Shown: positions 27,624-41,429, numbered from the stretch's first letter. The stretch: 64,000 nucleotides of DNA from Hirsutella rhossiliensis (GCF_020360975.1 NW_025408670.1:434001-498000), one strand, 5' to 3'. The notes: generated by a model from the sequence alone, not told the origin. Numbers and translations are program-made.

Positions 27624-27880
27624 TATAAAGGAATACGTATTATAGTATAATTAGTTAGGTAGTAAAGATAGTTAGAGGTACTACGCTATATATATTATAT
27701 TCTCTTTAATATAAGACTAAAGCTTATAAGAAAAGGGATTTTTCCTTTTTTATTAAAATAGCGAGTAGTCTATAATATATAAGTAAGGTAAGCACGATTC
27801 CCTACTAATTCCCTACTAATATATTAGTACTATATACCTAAGTACTTTATTAGCCTATACCTCTTAATAGCGCTTTAATA
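27624..27880 (-). repeat. G4 5' LTR (257 bp)
   Basis: Copy of 16777-17033. On the minus strand it is followed by ATTTCTAAAGCTTCCC, where the primer-binding site should lie. Confidence 0.92.
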
Positions 27881-28647
27881 TACTCCTTTTTTATTATATT
27901 ATATTTAGTTTCTATTAATAACTACGTTTTACTTTTAAACCTTATAGGGCGCTTCTTTCTATCGACGATTTATATTAAGACTGCCCTTTAGCTAAGTAAA
28001 CTAGTATTATATATTAAAATAATATCTCCTCTTCTTAAGCTAATATTAAGGGATACTAAAAAGACTAGATTAGTAATAGCTTTCTTAAAGGTAGCTATTA
28101 CTTTTACTTATTTATCTCCTTATTCTTAATAGAATTCTTTCTTTAATAGGTCTATAAGGGGTTTTACTAAGATAGCGAACTATTTAATTTAGATTTAATA
28201 GTATCCTATAATACTAAGGAAAGCTTTAATATATATTATATTAAAGCATCTTATTTATTCCTTAATTTTAATAACTTTAGCTTCTATAAAGCACTTTTTA
28301 TTTATTTTATAGATATAACTAATAACTTTAGTTACTTACTAATAGAATTTTAATTTAGCCCTTATAATTATATAATTAAAGAGTTCGATATTAACTAAGA
28401 CTTTATTAAGGTTAATAAGGTATTTAAAGATAAATCTCCTTACTCTTAGCGCTACCTCTTTATTATTATACGTTATATCGGGCCCCTTAATACCTATATT
28501 ATTAAGGAAATTCCTATAGATATTTAGTATAAGGTCTTATAAGATTCCTTATATTATCCTTATAAATTAGCTAACTAAGTTTATAGCCCTTTAAGGGAGT
28601 ATATATAAATATAAGAGGCTAATAAGTATCGCGAATATCGTTAAGTT
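27881..28647 (-). mobile_element. Gypsy G3, segment 2 (reverse transcriptase end, RNase H start)
   Basis: This minus-strand remnant lies between the G4 and G5 insertions. From 28647 leftwards it reads the late reverse transcriptase (FLNNIGIKGPDITYNNKEVA, a hallmark of this Gypsy lineage), then RNase H up to KYNIIKKEY at about 27890. Joining 28647 to 35631 and 27881 to 16776 restores a continuous frame at both places, which proves that all three G3 segments were one element. Confidence 0.88.
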
Positions 28648-28833
28648 TATAAGAGTCTTTAACTATTATAGGTAATAGGCTTAGGCCGCGGCCTAAGCCG
28701 TATAGTTATATATAGAGGGCCGGATCTTATAAGTATAAGGGTAAGCTAGCCGCGTATAAAAGAGCTCTATATAGCTTATTAATATTATCCTATAGGCGGC
28801 ACCTATATATACGCCTCTACCTACTCTATAATA
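28648..28833 (+). repeat. G5 5' LTR (186 bp)
   Basis: Begins TATAAGAGTCTTTAAC and ends CTACCTACTCTATAATA. Same length as 35440-35625. Confidence 0.94.
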
Positions 28834-28879
28834 GTATAAGCTATTAACTAATAGATCTAATAGATATCTCCCTAGAAAG

Positions 28880-31800
28880 GGTGCCGCTCCTTTAAGGGAG
28901 TACCCCGCTACCCCTTAGGCGGATAGGAAGTATCGTAGCTATCCTAGAAGCGATTAGAAGCGCGACGGCGAGCGAGAAGAACGAGGTTCTCGCTATACTA
29001 AGGGAGCCGTCTACGAGACTAGCGTTAACCCCTACGACCTTAGTAACACCGGTTACGGCGGCGGCACTACCGATATAAAAGCTACTTCCCTAGCCGACTT
29101 AAGATAGTAAGCCTAAGTCCTTCTACTTCTTCCTTAGCCGGCTATAGATAAAGTTTATAATAAATAAGAAATAGAGCTTAAATAGCTATTATAATATAGC
29201 GTAGTATTCGCTCCTCTATACGCTACCAGAGCCCTAGATATAGCGGATCTCTAGATTCTAAGATAAGGGCGGCCTTAGAGGTAAACGCGACCTAGAGGAC
29301 TTCTTCTAACACCTTATATATATATTCGGCAACGTATAGGAGCGGGAGAAGGCATAGGATAGGCTACGGACCCTTAAGTAAAGGGATAGGTAGACCTTTA
29401 GCGAATTCCTCCCTAACCTTTAAGAGACGCTCTTATAGGCGGCGGGAACTATAGTATAGGAAGATAACGCGAAGCTTATATAGTTATAGAACTTAATTAC
29501 GCCGGCCTTATAGGAGCTACTTATCCTTATAATTATACTTACTAACTATAGTAAGTATATAAGCCGGTTAATAAAGGTAGTATAGGGCTATAAGTAGATG
29601 CTATGTTTCTAGAAGTTTTATAAGCGCACGCTATATAGCGGTAATAGGATTACTGCCCTTTTATAAGAGGAATAGCTAGCTATTAATATTAATAGAGATA
29701 CCTTAATATCGGCTACTTATATAGACCGAGCTAAACGTAGTAGGAAGTTATTATCGAATATCCCTTATACTATCCCGCCCTTTAAGTAGCGGGCGAAGTA
29801 GGTAATAAGCGAGGAAATTAAGAAAAGGAAGGCTAACGGCCGCTACCTACGTTATAGCGCGTCTATATACTTTATATTAAAATGCCCCTTCCTTTTAGCT
29901 AAGCGGCCTATAGTAGTTTAAGTAGCGAAGATAGAACCGCTCCTTACCTTAGACGATAAAAAGGATTCCGCTCTTATAGGCCCGGAGGAAAAAGAGTAGC
30001 TCCGGAGTAAAGATCGGCTTTAGAGCCTTAATTACTAGTACTAGTAAAGAAGAAAGAGGAATTATCCGCCTATATAGAAAAAGAGCCTACTTTAATATAG
30101 GTTATAGTTAATAACTCCTTACCTATCGCCGCCCTTATAGACGAGGGCTACTAGTACTACGCTATAGTTAATAAGGCGCTTATATAAGAGATATAAGTGC
30201 TAGTAAAAAAGATCGCCCTAAGGCGAGTAAAGGGCGCCTTAAGCGTAATAGAAGGTATAGTAATTAAAGGTATTATATAGCTAGCTATAAAGGTCGACGG
30301 TTACTATAAGCTTATTATAGCTTATATAATCCCCTAACTAGAGTTTCCCTTAATACTTAGGAAACCTTAGTTATTATATATAGAGTTATACTTAGTTCTA
30401 TACTAAAAGAAGCTATAGTTTAGGCCTATATAATAGTAGGTCCGCTATAATAATAGTTTTATAGGTATAGGACTAAGCGTACGAGCTTTATACTTAGTAT
30501 AAGAAGTCCTTGCCTCTATCTTTATAAGAACTATACGATAGTTAAAGCGAGAGGAAGGCCGGGCAGCGGCTAATGTAGCGGTCTATATAGTTAGCCTAGC
30601 GGATATTAATAAGGCTCTCTAAGCAAAGAAGCTAAAGTCGCCCTTAGAGCTATAGTAGTAGATACTAAAGCGCTTTTATAACCTCCTACTACTATTTAAG
30701 TCCTAGGAAGTAAATAAGCTTAACCTATATAAGCTAAGGGTAGACTATAGGATTATACTTTATACTAATAAAAAGGGGTAGGAACTACCTATACTATTTA
30801 GACCGCTATATAGTATATTATACGCGGAGCTATTAGTGCTTAAGAAGATACTAAGGGACCTCTTAAATAAGGGTTTTATTTAAGTAAGTAGCTTTAAAGT
30901 AAGAGCGCTAGTCCTATTTATACGTAAACTAAAGGGCGGGATATAGTTTTACTATAATTATAGGGCTCTAAACGTAATTATAAGGCTAGACCGCTACCCC
31001 TTACCCTTAATCTTAGATACGCTCCGTAACCTCTTAAAGGTAAAGTAGTTTACGAAGCTAAATATAAAATAGGCGTTCTATAAGGCATAGATCTTAAAAG
31101 GTAATAAGTAAAAGACAGCGTTCTATACGCGCTATAGCTTATTTAAGTAGCTTATAACGCCCTTTAGCCTTTTAAGAGCGCCCGCTACCTTTTAGCGTTA
31201 TATTAATAATATACTTTAGGACTTCCTTAATAAGTTCGCCTTTATATATATAGATAATATCCTTATCTATATAAGCGGCTCTTATAAGGACTATATATAG
31301 AAAGTATAAAAGGTCCTAAAGCGCCTCTAACTTTATAGGCTCTACCTTAACCTAGATAAGTATAAATTTAAGGTTAAGAGGGTTAAGTACCTAGGCTTTA
31401 TTATCTATATAGGCGTAAGTATATAAGCGGATCCTATAAAGATCTAAGCGATTTAGGACTAGGCTGCCCTAACTATATAGATAGGTATATAGAGCTTCCT
31501 TAGGTTCGCGAACTATTATAGGATATTTATTAAGGGCTTCTCTTATATTATAATACCCTTAAATAAGATTACTAGGAAGTAGACCGCCTTTCGCTAAGGG
31601 CCTATATAGGAAGGAGCGTTCTATACGCTTAAGGACCTATTCTCTTAAGCTCTAGTACTACTTTAATAGGACTTTAACCGGTCTATATTAGTTAAAGTAG
31701 ATTATAGTAGCTAGGTACTTAGAGGAACGCTCTCTTAGGAGGTAGATAAGCGGAAATAACTAGTAGTATTCTACTCTTATAAGCTAACCTTAGTAAAGTA

Positions 31801-33865
31801 GAATTACGCTATTTATAATAAGGAGATACTAGTAGTTATTAGCTACCTTAAGTAATAGTAAGCGGAGCTCTAGAGCTACGAGAGCTTTAAGGTTCTTATA
31901 GACTATAAGAACCTTAAGTACTTTATAACTCGCTAGTACCTCTTAGAGCGGTAAGCCCGCTAAGTAGAGTATCTTTTACGCTTTAACTTCTTAATTAAGT
32001 ACCGCCTTAAGCGGGACTCCGCGGTCCTAGACGCGCTTTCCTAGAAGGATTAAGACTAGCTAACGGGGGCGGATATTAAGGCCTAGGATCTATAGCTTAT
32101 CCTATAGGAAGTACTCCGGACTTATATAGGAGCTTCCTTAGTAAAGGAAGGCGCGGTGCTAGCGAATAAGCTTCCCCCCGCGCCCTTACCTTAGCCTAGC
32201 GTAGAGGGATAGACTAGCCTAAGGGCGCGCGCGGCGAGAGTATTGTAAGATAAGGCCCTTTAACGCTTATAGGATAGGATAATAGCTTTAGACCGCACCT
32301 ATAAGGGCGTGCGCCGCGCCGTTAAGTCTAGCGCTCGACGCTTAGATCTAAAGTAAAAGCTAAAGGTATAGGTAGCCGACTACTATATTAACCTATAGGG
32401 GCATCTATACTAGCGGGGGAGACTATAGGTACCGGGCGCACTATATACTATAGAAGCTAAGGAGAAGGAGGGACCGCCGGAGCTAAATAAACGGAATAAG
32501 CTTTAAGGGAGGCTAGTCTAACTTATCTATAACTCTAGCGTCGTAGGTTACCTAGGCAGATAAGGTATAGCGGTAGGCCTTATAAGGGACTTTTACTAGC
32601 CCTTCCTATATTATTACGTTCGTTGCTTCCTTTATAACTATAATATCTACGGCCGTATAAAGATCTAGAGGGCATAACTTAAGGGGCTACTAAAGTAGCT
32701 TTTAGTACTAGACCGGTTCTATATATATATATAGATAGACTTTATAATAGACCTCTTACTTATAAAGGGCGGTAACCGCTATATATAGGTAATTAAGGAC
32801 CGACTTAGTAAATTAGTAGTACTAAAGCTAATACTATCTATAAATATAGAAGCTTACGTAGAGCGCTTCCTTTAGTACTAAGCCCGCTTATATAGCTAGC
32901 CGGCCTTTATTATAAGCGATAAAGGGTTAAACTAAACTAGCCGCTTTTAATAGTACTTATACTAGCTACTTTAGATTATATAGCTACTTAGTATAGCTTA
33001 CTACTTATAGACTAATAAGGGACCTAAGAGGGTTAACTAAAAAGTATAAGCGTACTTATAAGTAGTTATAGCCTATAACTAAGCGGACTAGGACCGCTAG
33101 CTCCCTACTACCTGGCTCGCGCTAAATAGTAAACTATAAACCTCTATTAAGATAGCCCCCTTCTTCGTAACGTATAGCTTTAAGCCGCCCTCCTTAATCC
33201 TATTTACCGCGGACGTAGTAGTAAAGTAGTATAGTAGTATATTACTAGAGAGCCGCGCTTTTATATTTATATAGAAGCTATAAGAAACTATAAAATACTA
33301 CTAATCCGCGATAGCCGCTATAGTATAGGATTAAGAGTAATACGCTAATAAGACTAAGGCGCTAGCGGATAGGTTTACGGTAAGAGATAAAGTATAGCTC
33401 GACCTCTATAACTATAGGTTAGCGCGACTAAAGAAGAAGTTAGACTAGCTATATATAAAGTTTATAGTATAGAGGGTCCTTAGCCTATAAGTAGCTAAGC
33501 TTAATAGTCTCTTAATAGGGGTTTATAATAAGGTTAACGTTAACCTCCTTTACTAAGCCTCCTTTAACCCGCTACTTAGATAAGAAGTAGTAAACGCTTA
33601 ACCGCCTATATTTAAGGTAAAGGGGGATAACGAATTTAAGGTTAAAGAGATATAAGCTATATACTAAAAGAAGGTAAGCTAGGGGAAACGCTAGGAGGTT
33701 CTTATTAAGTAGCGCGGGTACCTTAACCTTATATAAGAACCTATATATAAGTTTATAGGAGCTATAGCCCTCGATAAGTTTAAGGCCTTATATAGACTAA
33801 TAAATAAGAATAATAGACTAATAAACTACTAATAGCGGCTTAAGCTAGGACTATAAAGTAGGTAT
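28880..33865 (+). pseudogene. RIP-degraded gag-pol of G5
   Basis: Read through stops: Gag (about 29000-29840), a CCHC knuckle at about 29838-29895 (GRYLRYSASIYFILKCPF) and a protease at about 30110-30400 (IDEG in place of DSG/DTG). Reverse transcriptase runs about 30800-31400 (YPLPLI; KLNIKQAFYK; AFIYIDNILIY, so YIDD has become YIDN). RNase H is at about 31640-32000, integrase with zinc-finger region and core at about 32560-33250, and a C-terminal chromodomain at about 33670-33790 (EVLIKQRGYLNLIQEPIYKF, Trp codons turned to stops). It is the best-preserved Gypsy polyprotein in the window by domain order, yet it has dozens of stops. Confidence 0.88.
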
Positions 33866-33959
33866 AGTAGAGGGGGTAGTTATAGTAATATAGGTAATAT
33901 AAGCGTAATAGTATAGGTAGAGATAAAAATAGCGTTTATTATAAGGCAGAGCCCTTAGA

Positions 33960-34925
33960 CTACCTAGGCCTATTTTTTATTATTATTATTATTATTATCT
34001 TCGTTATTATTATCCTTATTAGCCTCCTCCTTCTTATTAGCGGCGGCGGCGGTCTCTAAGGCGCTAAGGCGGCCCTTTAAGCCTATAAGCTAGTTAGCGG
34101 CAGCGGCGGCTCTAAGGGTAAAGGGGCAGCGGCTAGCGGCGGCGGTAAGGGCAGCGGCGGTAGCAAAGGTAGGCATAGCTAAGGGGACCGCCGATAAAGC
34201 GATAGAGGTAGTATCCCTAGCGCCGGGTATATTAGAGGCAGAAATAAGGGAGCGGAGGAGTAGGACTTACTTAGGTATAAGGCCCTATCGCTCGAAGGCG
34301 CGGAGGTTATAGTAGGTAGCGGCGGCGGCGGTAAGGCGCTTCTTAGTAGCCCCCCGCGCCTACCTATACGAGCCGGCCTTCTAAGCTAACGCCGTAGCGA
34401 GTAGGACGGGAGGCGCCGCCTTATAGGCGCGGCCGGCTCGCGCGTACTAGTAGTAGCTACCACCGCGGCGGCGCCTAGCTTAGTTAAAGTAGTTAAGCTC
34501 CTATAATATATAACGTATATAGGGGGCTAAGTAGGCGGCGCCGGCCTATACTTAGCGCTTATATTATAGGAGGTTAGCGGATAATATCTATTATACTTAC
34601 CTAACTATAGACTTACGGGGGTAGCGGAGACGGAGGTAGGGGCCGAGGGGCCGGGCGTTATAGGTAGCGGCGGGGACGGCGTCGTTACCTTAAGGGGCGA
34701 CGTAAGAGCGAATAGCGTAGTAAAGGCGGCGGCGGCGGCGGTAGGAGCGGTAGTAGCGGCGCGGGTAAAAGTAGCGGTAACGGCGGAGTCGTCGTCGGCC
34801 GCGGCTAGTATAGCGTCGATAAACGACTCTATACGCTTTAAGAAGGAGGAGGTAAGAGAGGGAGAGGTAGATATATCTATCGTAGAAGTTAGTATAATAG
34901 AATATAGCCTCCTACTCTATAAGGC
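33960..34925 (-). pseudogene. Antisense frame between pol and 3' LTR of G5, product unknown
   Basis: On the minus strand a single frame of about 320 codons runs from about 34925 down to about 33960, broken only by some 14 TAA/TAG codons. It reads as an Arg/His-rich N-terminal part, then VRQVQQILSANLLQYKRQVQ and YIRYILQELNYFNQARRRR. An Ala-rich stretch with YYNLRAFERQGLIPKQVLLL follows, then GRLSALETAAAANKKEEAN and an Asn/Asp/Lys tail. The frame has heptad-like helical character. I know no matching family. The opposite strand gives Leu and Ala homopolymer runs and looks less protein-like. GGC/GCC repeats keep several frames open here, so the coding claim is moderate. Confidence 0.5.
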
Positions 34926-35439
34926 GCGGAACTTACTAGTTAAAGTTATTATTATTATTAAGGCTATTATTACTACTACTACTACTACTATAAGTATACG
35001 TTAATAGAGTAGCCTATATAGCTAAGAACGGACTAATACCTTAAGTAGAGCGGAACTTACTTATTAATATTACTATTATAGTTAAAGAAGGGAGAGAAGG
35101 AAGGGAAGGGGGAAGGGGGGGATACCGCCTTATATACCCCTTAGTAGAAGATACTACCTAAGGTAGAGGGGATAGGTAACCTAAGGCTTATATAGGTCTA
35201 GACTAGCCGCTAGCTACCTAGGGGTATATATAATAGGTTATGCCCCTATTTAAATAGCTAGCCGGCCGACGAGTATAGAGCTAGGTCCCGGCTACCTAGG
35301 CTAATAGGCGCGGGGATAATAGGGCTAGTAGGGCCGGCCCTATTAATAGGAAAGTATAAGGAAGAGCCCGCGGTATAGGCTTAATTATATAGGAGCCGTT
35401 AATAAGGCAGCGCTACGCCGCGCTTAAGGGAGGATATTA
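34925..35439 (+). other. G5 3' untranslated stretch
   Basis: Between the antisense frame and the 3' LTR, with short ACT/ATT triplet runs near 34950-34990 and purine-rich AGGGAGAGAAGGAAGGG near 35088-35110. I see no coding frame. The polypurine tract is at its right end. Confidence 0.5.
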
Positions 35440-35625
35440 TATAAGAGTCTTTAACTATTATAGGTAATAGGCTTAGGCTATAGCTTAAGCTATATAGTTA
35501 TATATAGAGGGCCGGATCCTATAAGTATAAGGGCAGGCTAGCCGTATATAAAAGAGCTCTATATAGCTTATTAATATTATTTTATAGGCGGTACCTATAT
35601 ATATGCCTTTACTTACTCTATAATA
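35440..35625 (+). repeat. G5 3' LTR (186 bp)
   Basis: Copy of 28648-28833, flanked on the right by the AAGTT target duplicate. Confidence 0.94.
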
Positions 35626-38600
35626 AAGTTATAGCTTTTAATATTAAAAGAGATCTAATTATAGCTTAAAAAAAGGTCTAGGAAGGAAAGGATCTTATAT
35701 ATTAAGAAGTAGTTATTAAACTTATTTATATTTAGCGGTAAGTTTATATCTCTTATTATAATAGTATTTATATATATAGTAAAATTAATTAAGTATAGTC
35801 CTTTATCTTTCTTTACTACTAAGAAAAAGGGGTTCTTATAAGGCCTATACCTTTCTTTAAGGACTCTTATTTCTAGTTTAATTTTAAAGATATTAATAAC
35901 TTTCTACTTTATCGCTTTTAAGATTAAGATTAAGGCTACTTACTATACCTTATCTTTTATTATCCTAATAACCTATAAGGGGGCTATAGCTAAGTCGACT
36001 TTACCTCTTTTTATAAAGTCCTAGGATAACGCTACTTCCTTATTAAATAGAATACTATTAAAGATCCGGATTTCTACCTTTATAAGAAAGCTCTTAAATT
36101 ATTTATAAATTACTTTATATCTTTCTTATATTAGCCGCTTTCCTTTTTATATACTTAAGAATTTTCCTATTAAGTATTTTAGGTAGGGTCTAGGCTATAT
36201 CCTATCTTTAATAGTATTTTATTTAGTTTTCTTTTAGTTAAGGTCCCCTTTTAGTATTAAGCCGTTTAATAAAGTATTATTAATAAGGTTAATCTTATCT
36301 ACTTTTCTTTTAAAGAGAGTATTAACTCTTAGATTATATAATCTAATAGGTCGTTTCCTTTTTATCTTAACTTTAACTTTCTAGATTTTTTTAAACTTCT
36401 TTTTAGCTCTAATAATATTTTTCTTAAATTCTCTTATAGCTTCTATAACTATAACTTTAATAATCTCTTTTACTATTTTAGATCTAATAACTAAAATCGC
36501 TTTATATCTTTTATTTATAATTAATTACTATTATACTAGTACTATTAAAGGCTCGTTTACGCTAGTATAGGCTAGGTTAGGGACTTAGTTAGCGCCCCCT
36601 TTATAATTAAGGATCTTGCCTCCTAGGAAGAGAATCTTAGCTATTAAGGTATTTATAAGGGGTTCTCTTTATAATTATTAAGTAGCTCCTAGGTTATCTT
36701 CTTTAACTTTTATTACTAAAGCCTAAAAAAAATTTCTTAGGAGCTAGGTAGCTATTTCCTATATAGTCTCCTTAAGCTTTAGTCTTTTATATATATTTTT
36801 ATTAACTATTAAGGTTATAGTCTAAAAGGACTTTATTATATTAACTTTATCTAGAAGCTCCTATTTAATAGCTCTTACTACTAGCGTAACTACTTAAATA
36901 GTACCGATTTAATATTTAACTTATATATCGCCGTTCCTTAAGAAATATTTAAATAATATATACGCGGCTCTAATAAATAATATACTTAGGATAAAAGGGA
37001 CTAAGACTTTATCTAGCGTAATATAAAGATAGATTAGTATCTAAGCTATACTTAGATAGAGATTAGTATCTACCTTTCTAACTATATCTATAAGGGACTT
37101 AGTATACGCCGTCGTTAATACTTTTATTAATAGGATTTTAAGCCTATATAAGTTTATATATCTTTTAGTAATAAGGTTTCTTTTAGACTTAGTATCGATT
37201 AAGGCGCTTAGAACTTTAGCTTTCTAGCTATTAAGTTATACTTAAATATAAGGTAGGTCTTATATATACTTAAGCGAGCGGAAAGGTATAAGGACTATAT
37301 TTATATATATTATAGGAATCGCTATAAGGTCTTTTAAAGTTATCTCTTAATATCTTATTAAGAGTATTACTTTTTATATAATAAATTTATTTTTCTTTAG
37401 TCTTATTACTTCTAAAGTTTATTAATTAAATAGTCCTTAAGCTAGTTATATTATACTAATTATATTAGTTATAAACCTAACTTCCTTTAGTACTTATTAA
37501 ACTTTAAGGTACTTATAATCTAATTCTTTATAAGTAAGGTAAGTAAGCTTAATTAGTTTAACCTAGTATTCTTTATCTTATTCTTTAACTTATATTAAAG
37601 CCACTAAGGAGGAGTAAACTACTCTTTATATTATCTTTAGCTACTTTTATAACTATTATTATAGCTTTATAAGGTCTTATATTACTCTTTACTTTCTCTA
37701 AGGTCTAGAATTTAGTATTTTCTTTATACCTTAAGCTATATCTATATATCTTATATTAAGTCTCTTACTTAGTTAAGGAATAAAGTTAATTAAGTAATTT
37801 AAAGGGATTAAGATTCTTTTATATATAATTTCTTTAATAAGTTTATTTATAAGTCTATTAAACTTCTTATTTAGATCTACTTTATATCTATAGTATATAA
37901 GGATAATCTTTAAGCTAGTTTTTACTATTCTTATTATCTCGATTTCCTTTATATCCTCTTTAATTTTTTATCTTTTCCTTTTATAAGTACTTATCTTTAT
38001 TATAGTTATATAGATTATCTAATTATATATATTACTTTATTATATATTATTTATAATTATAATAACTAATATCCTTCCTACTTCTTTTTTTATATTACTT
38101 ACTTTTAGATTCCTTAGCTTTTACTTATATAAGCTTTTATATGTCTAAAACTAGTCTAGGAAACCGGATTCTCTTTTACTAATAGCTTAATTTAAGTAAG
38201 ATAGTATAACTATAGCTTTAACTTATTTTATAAGTAGTAATATAAAGGAGTCTAGCTATATATCTACCTAGTATATAATAAGCCTTTAAATATATATACT
38301 TATTTAAGAAAACCTATTAGTAAGTACTAAGGGAATTATGCTTTTATTATCTTTTCTTTTAAGGTAAAGAGTTTTATTTACTACTTTATATATTATAAAT
38401 CTAATCTTATAGTCTTAAAAGTATACCTTATACTTATTAAGGTAGTATCCTTCTTTACTATAATAAAAGTATCTCTTAAGCTAGTTAAAAGTATTAACCT
38501 AAAACTATATATATTAATTAGATAGGTAGTAAAATCTAATAGTATTTATACTACCTCTTTATTTATAACTTAAAAAGTAGCTTTTACTATTAATACGTTT

Positions 38601-40152
38601 CTATTCCCTATTAAGCTAGTTAAATATTTACTTTTACTAGCGAGTAAGGTTAATCTTTATATCTTTAAAGGCTTTTATTAAGTCTAAGATCTCCTTTATA
38701 GGCTATCTAGGTTTCTTATTTATTTTCTTTAACTCTTTAAGAAGTTTTTCTACCTTTATTAGATTTAGCTTCCTTTATTACTTTATTAATTTCCTTAAAG
38801 AGCTAGTCTTTCTTTAGGTTCTTAAGCTTCTAATTATAGACTTTAGATACTATATCTTATTGCTTAATATCCTAGTAAGGTGCTAAGTAGTTATTAATTA
38901 TATAGATAAGGCTTTTATATAAGAGTTTTAAGATAACTTTAAATATCTTCCTATTTCTCTTTATAACGCTAATAATAAGCCCTTTTAGTATTATATAGTA
39001 GATAAAGTATAACTAAACTATAGATTCTTCCTAGCTATTAAGTTATACCTTACGCTATAAGTATAAGTAAAGACTAAGCTATTTTATAACTTTTATAATA
39101 GTCTTAGGCTTTTTAGTATTATAATAGTCTAAGCGGTTATTAGTAGTTTCTAGTTATTTAATATTATATATATAGTAGTATTAAGGGAGTCTCTATTTTA
39201 CTTTTTCTTAAATAAGTTTATTTATAAGAATTTTAATAGTAAGGGCTTATATAAAAGAGATATAGACTTTAAGCTAGTTTATTTTATCCTTATTATAGAT
39301 ATAGTTAATATATATCTCTTATTTAAACTTTTTAAGGAATTTAGTTATATTTTTACTATTAAATTTACTAATAAGTAAGAGTTATAGTTAGTAAAGTCTT
39401 TTTATAAGGTTATCTTAGCTTTTAATAAGTATATTTCTAAGTTTATTAGTAATCTTATTAATATCTATCTTAATTTTCTTTATATTACTAGTAGTAGGAT
39501 TAAATAATCCCTCTTAATAGCTAGCGTTTCTAGATATAGTATACTTATAGATTATAAGGTTATAAAATTTAAAGTTAGAGTTTTTAAAGTTAAAAGATAT
39601 CTTATTATAACTATCTTATTACTTACTTTCTTATTTATTAGTAAGAGGTAGGCGTTCTCTATAAGCTACTATATAGAGGAGAGCTAAGGTTAAGGTTATT
39701 AAGGTATCCCTTATTAGTACCTATATTAGTATTATTAGTATATATATAAGTAAGAGGTCTTAGTAAGGTTTTAGAATAGTTTAGATTACGCTATTATTAT
39801 TATTTATATCTTTTAAAGTATTATATAAAGATTATAGTTTCTTACCTAAGTTACTAGTATTAGGGGTTATAAGGCTAATAATAAGAGCTTAGGGTTTTTT
39901 AGTATTAGCTTATTACTTTTCCTTTACTATTAGTAAGGGCATTATTTAATTATTTATTTCTTAGTAAGTCTATCGCTTTATTAGGTCCCTAACCCTAGCT
40001 ATTTAGGTAGTTACTACTTTAATTATTAAATCCTTAGATTTTATTTTTTTCTAAATAGTACTATTATCCTTTAAGTATTCTCGGCTTTATAAAGCTACTT
40101 ATCGCCGTATAAATAAAATAGAATAATAAGTTTACGCCTTAAAGACTAGTTT
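35626..40152 (-). mobile_element. Gypsy G3, segment 1 (gag, protease, RT start)
   Basis: This minus-strand remnant reads leftwards from about 40100. It holds a long Gag-like frame (about 39950-38100), a protease/linker region (about 37900-36300) and the start of reverse transcriptase (about 35960-35635: RYRPYKNPFFLVVKKDKGLY; LPLNIDKFNNYF; SFLDLFLSYNQ). The RT is cut at 35630 by G5 and resumes at 28647. Stops are frequent, and Gag limits are approximate. Confidence 0.8.
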
Positions 40153-40533
40153 TAATAGGGATAAGGGTATATACCTAAAGTATATATAGTACGTAGCTAA
40201 GGATTAATAGAGTAATTAACTATATAATTATTTAATCGTCGGTCTTATATATAGCTTTAAGGGCCTTAGGTTATAAATATAAGTCTTAGAGATTTCTTTA
40301 CTCTATACCTCTTTATCTTTACTAAAGTTATATAACTAGCGGCCTTTACTTTAAAGGGGAAAAATAAAATTTTAAATTAACCGTAGTTAAGGAAGATACT
40401 TTATTAAATAATTAAGGTCTTTATAAAGCCTTTAAGTATACTTAAAAGTAAATTAAAAGGGGAGTGCTAGGGGTCTTATCCCTTTAATAGGCTAATATCT
40501 ATAAGGGTACGATCTTACTTATTAAAGTATATA
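40153..40533 (-). repeat. Left arm of a ~430-bp inverted repeat (probable G3 LTR/leader)
   Basis: The reverse complement of this stretch matches 40771-40816, then 55886-55896, then 56598-56915, that is, one continuous arm once the G1 copy 2 element and the solo C1 LTR are removed. In minus orientation it directly precedes G3 gag, so it may be the G3 5' LTR or leader. No matching 3' LTR is seen at the other end of G3. Confidence 0.7.
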
Positions 40534-40770
40534 AAGGGTAGTAGATAATTATTTAAAGAAGGAAGTATATAAGTAAAGATAAGAAAGAGCTAAATAAGTA
40601 GCTTATAAGTAAAGGGAGGAATAAATAATATAAAGGGAAGGGATTATAGTAAAGGAGAAAAGTTCTATTAACGGTTTAATTACTTACTTATATACTTAGG
40701 AAGAGAGCTTTACTTATTATTATTATATTCTTTCTATTAATATCTTAGGTTAGTAAGTTACTAGGAAGGA
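40534..40770. other. Spacer between inverted arms
   Basis: 237 bases of AT-rich, purine-skewed sequence (for example AAAGGGAAGGGATTATAG) with no recognisable frame. It sits at the centre of the inverted repeat. Confidence 0.6.
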
Positions 40771-40816
40771 GTTTAATAAGTAAGATTATACCCCTATAGA
40801 TATTAGCCTATTAAAG
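40771..40816 (+). repeat. Inner piece of the right inverted arm
   Basis: About 45 bases reading AATAAGTAAGATTATACCCC onwards, the inverse of 40488-40533. The G1 copy 2 element begins immediately after it. Confidence 0.8.
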
Positions 40817-41287
40817 TATAATAACTAGTATTACTCCTAAGGGATAAACCTATTAAGGGGTTTATATTAATAGATATAATAGGGCGTAGTTTAAGTAATA
40901 ATAAGTATATTATATTAGTAATAAGTTAAAGGTTATAAACTATAGACTATAACTAGGTAATTAAGTAATTAGAATTAAAGATAAGATTATAATAAAGATC
41001 GTAATAATTATAATATATTAAAAGCTATTAAGCTATTTATTTAAAGGAGTAAAAGTAGGTAGCTATATATACCTATAAAGACTATCCTTAAATTATAGGC
41101 CTAGCTATAATCCCTAACGTTAGATTATATAAAGTATAATAATCTTATTAATCTTAAATTACTTAGATCTTTATAATCCCCTTAATCTTATATCTATTAA
41201 ATAGTTATACTAACTATTTATCTATTAGACTATATTACGTACTTAATATAGTCGACTATTAGCGACCTAGTAGCTATAGTTATAATA
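40817..41287 (-). repeat. G1 3' LTR (471 bp)
   Basis: Same length as 55410-55880 and inverse of 2153-2602. Confidence 0.93.
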
Positions 41288-41429
41288 TAATATCTCCCCT
41301 CCCTTTAGTCTTATTTATAAGACCTACTATAGCTGCCTTAGCCGCTATATATAAATATACCCTTATTATATAATACGTAAGTATATCGTTCCTTATTTCT
41401 TTATCCTTTTAAGATATACTACTAATAGT

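Larger units (their letters stand above)
16777..27880 (-). mobile_element. Full-length Gypsy G4, inserted in G3
   Basis: An 11.1-kb span (9.2 kb without the nested gag-only element) bounded by 257-bp LTRs at 16777-17033 and 27624-27880. The target duplication is TACTT (16772-16776) and TACTC (27881-27885), one C/T difference that RIP explains. The minus-strand orientation is fixed by the pol frame and by a purine tract (AGGAGGGGAGA, minus strand, 17038-17048) next to the left LTR. It is unusual in having about 3 kb between the end of pol (about 20090) and the 3' LTR, which holds an antisense frame. Confidence 0.9.
28648..35625 (+). mobile_element. Full-length Gypsy chromovirus G5, inserted in G3
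   Basis: A 6978-bp element with two 186-bp LTRs, a perfect target duplication AAGTT (28643-28647 and 35626-35630), a purine tract AAGGGAGGATAT before the 3' LTR, and gag-protease-RT-RNase H-integrase-chromodomain order. It is unusual for about 1.5 kb of GC-rich sequence between the end of pol and the 3' LTR, which carries an antisense frame. Confidence 0.93.
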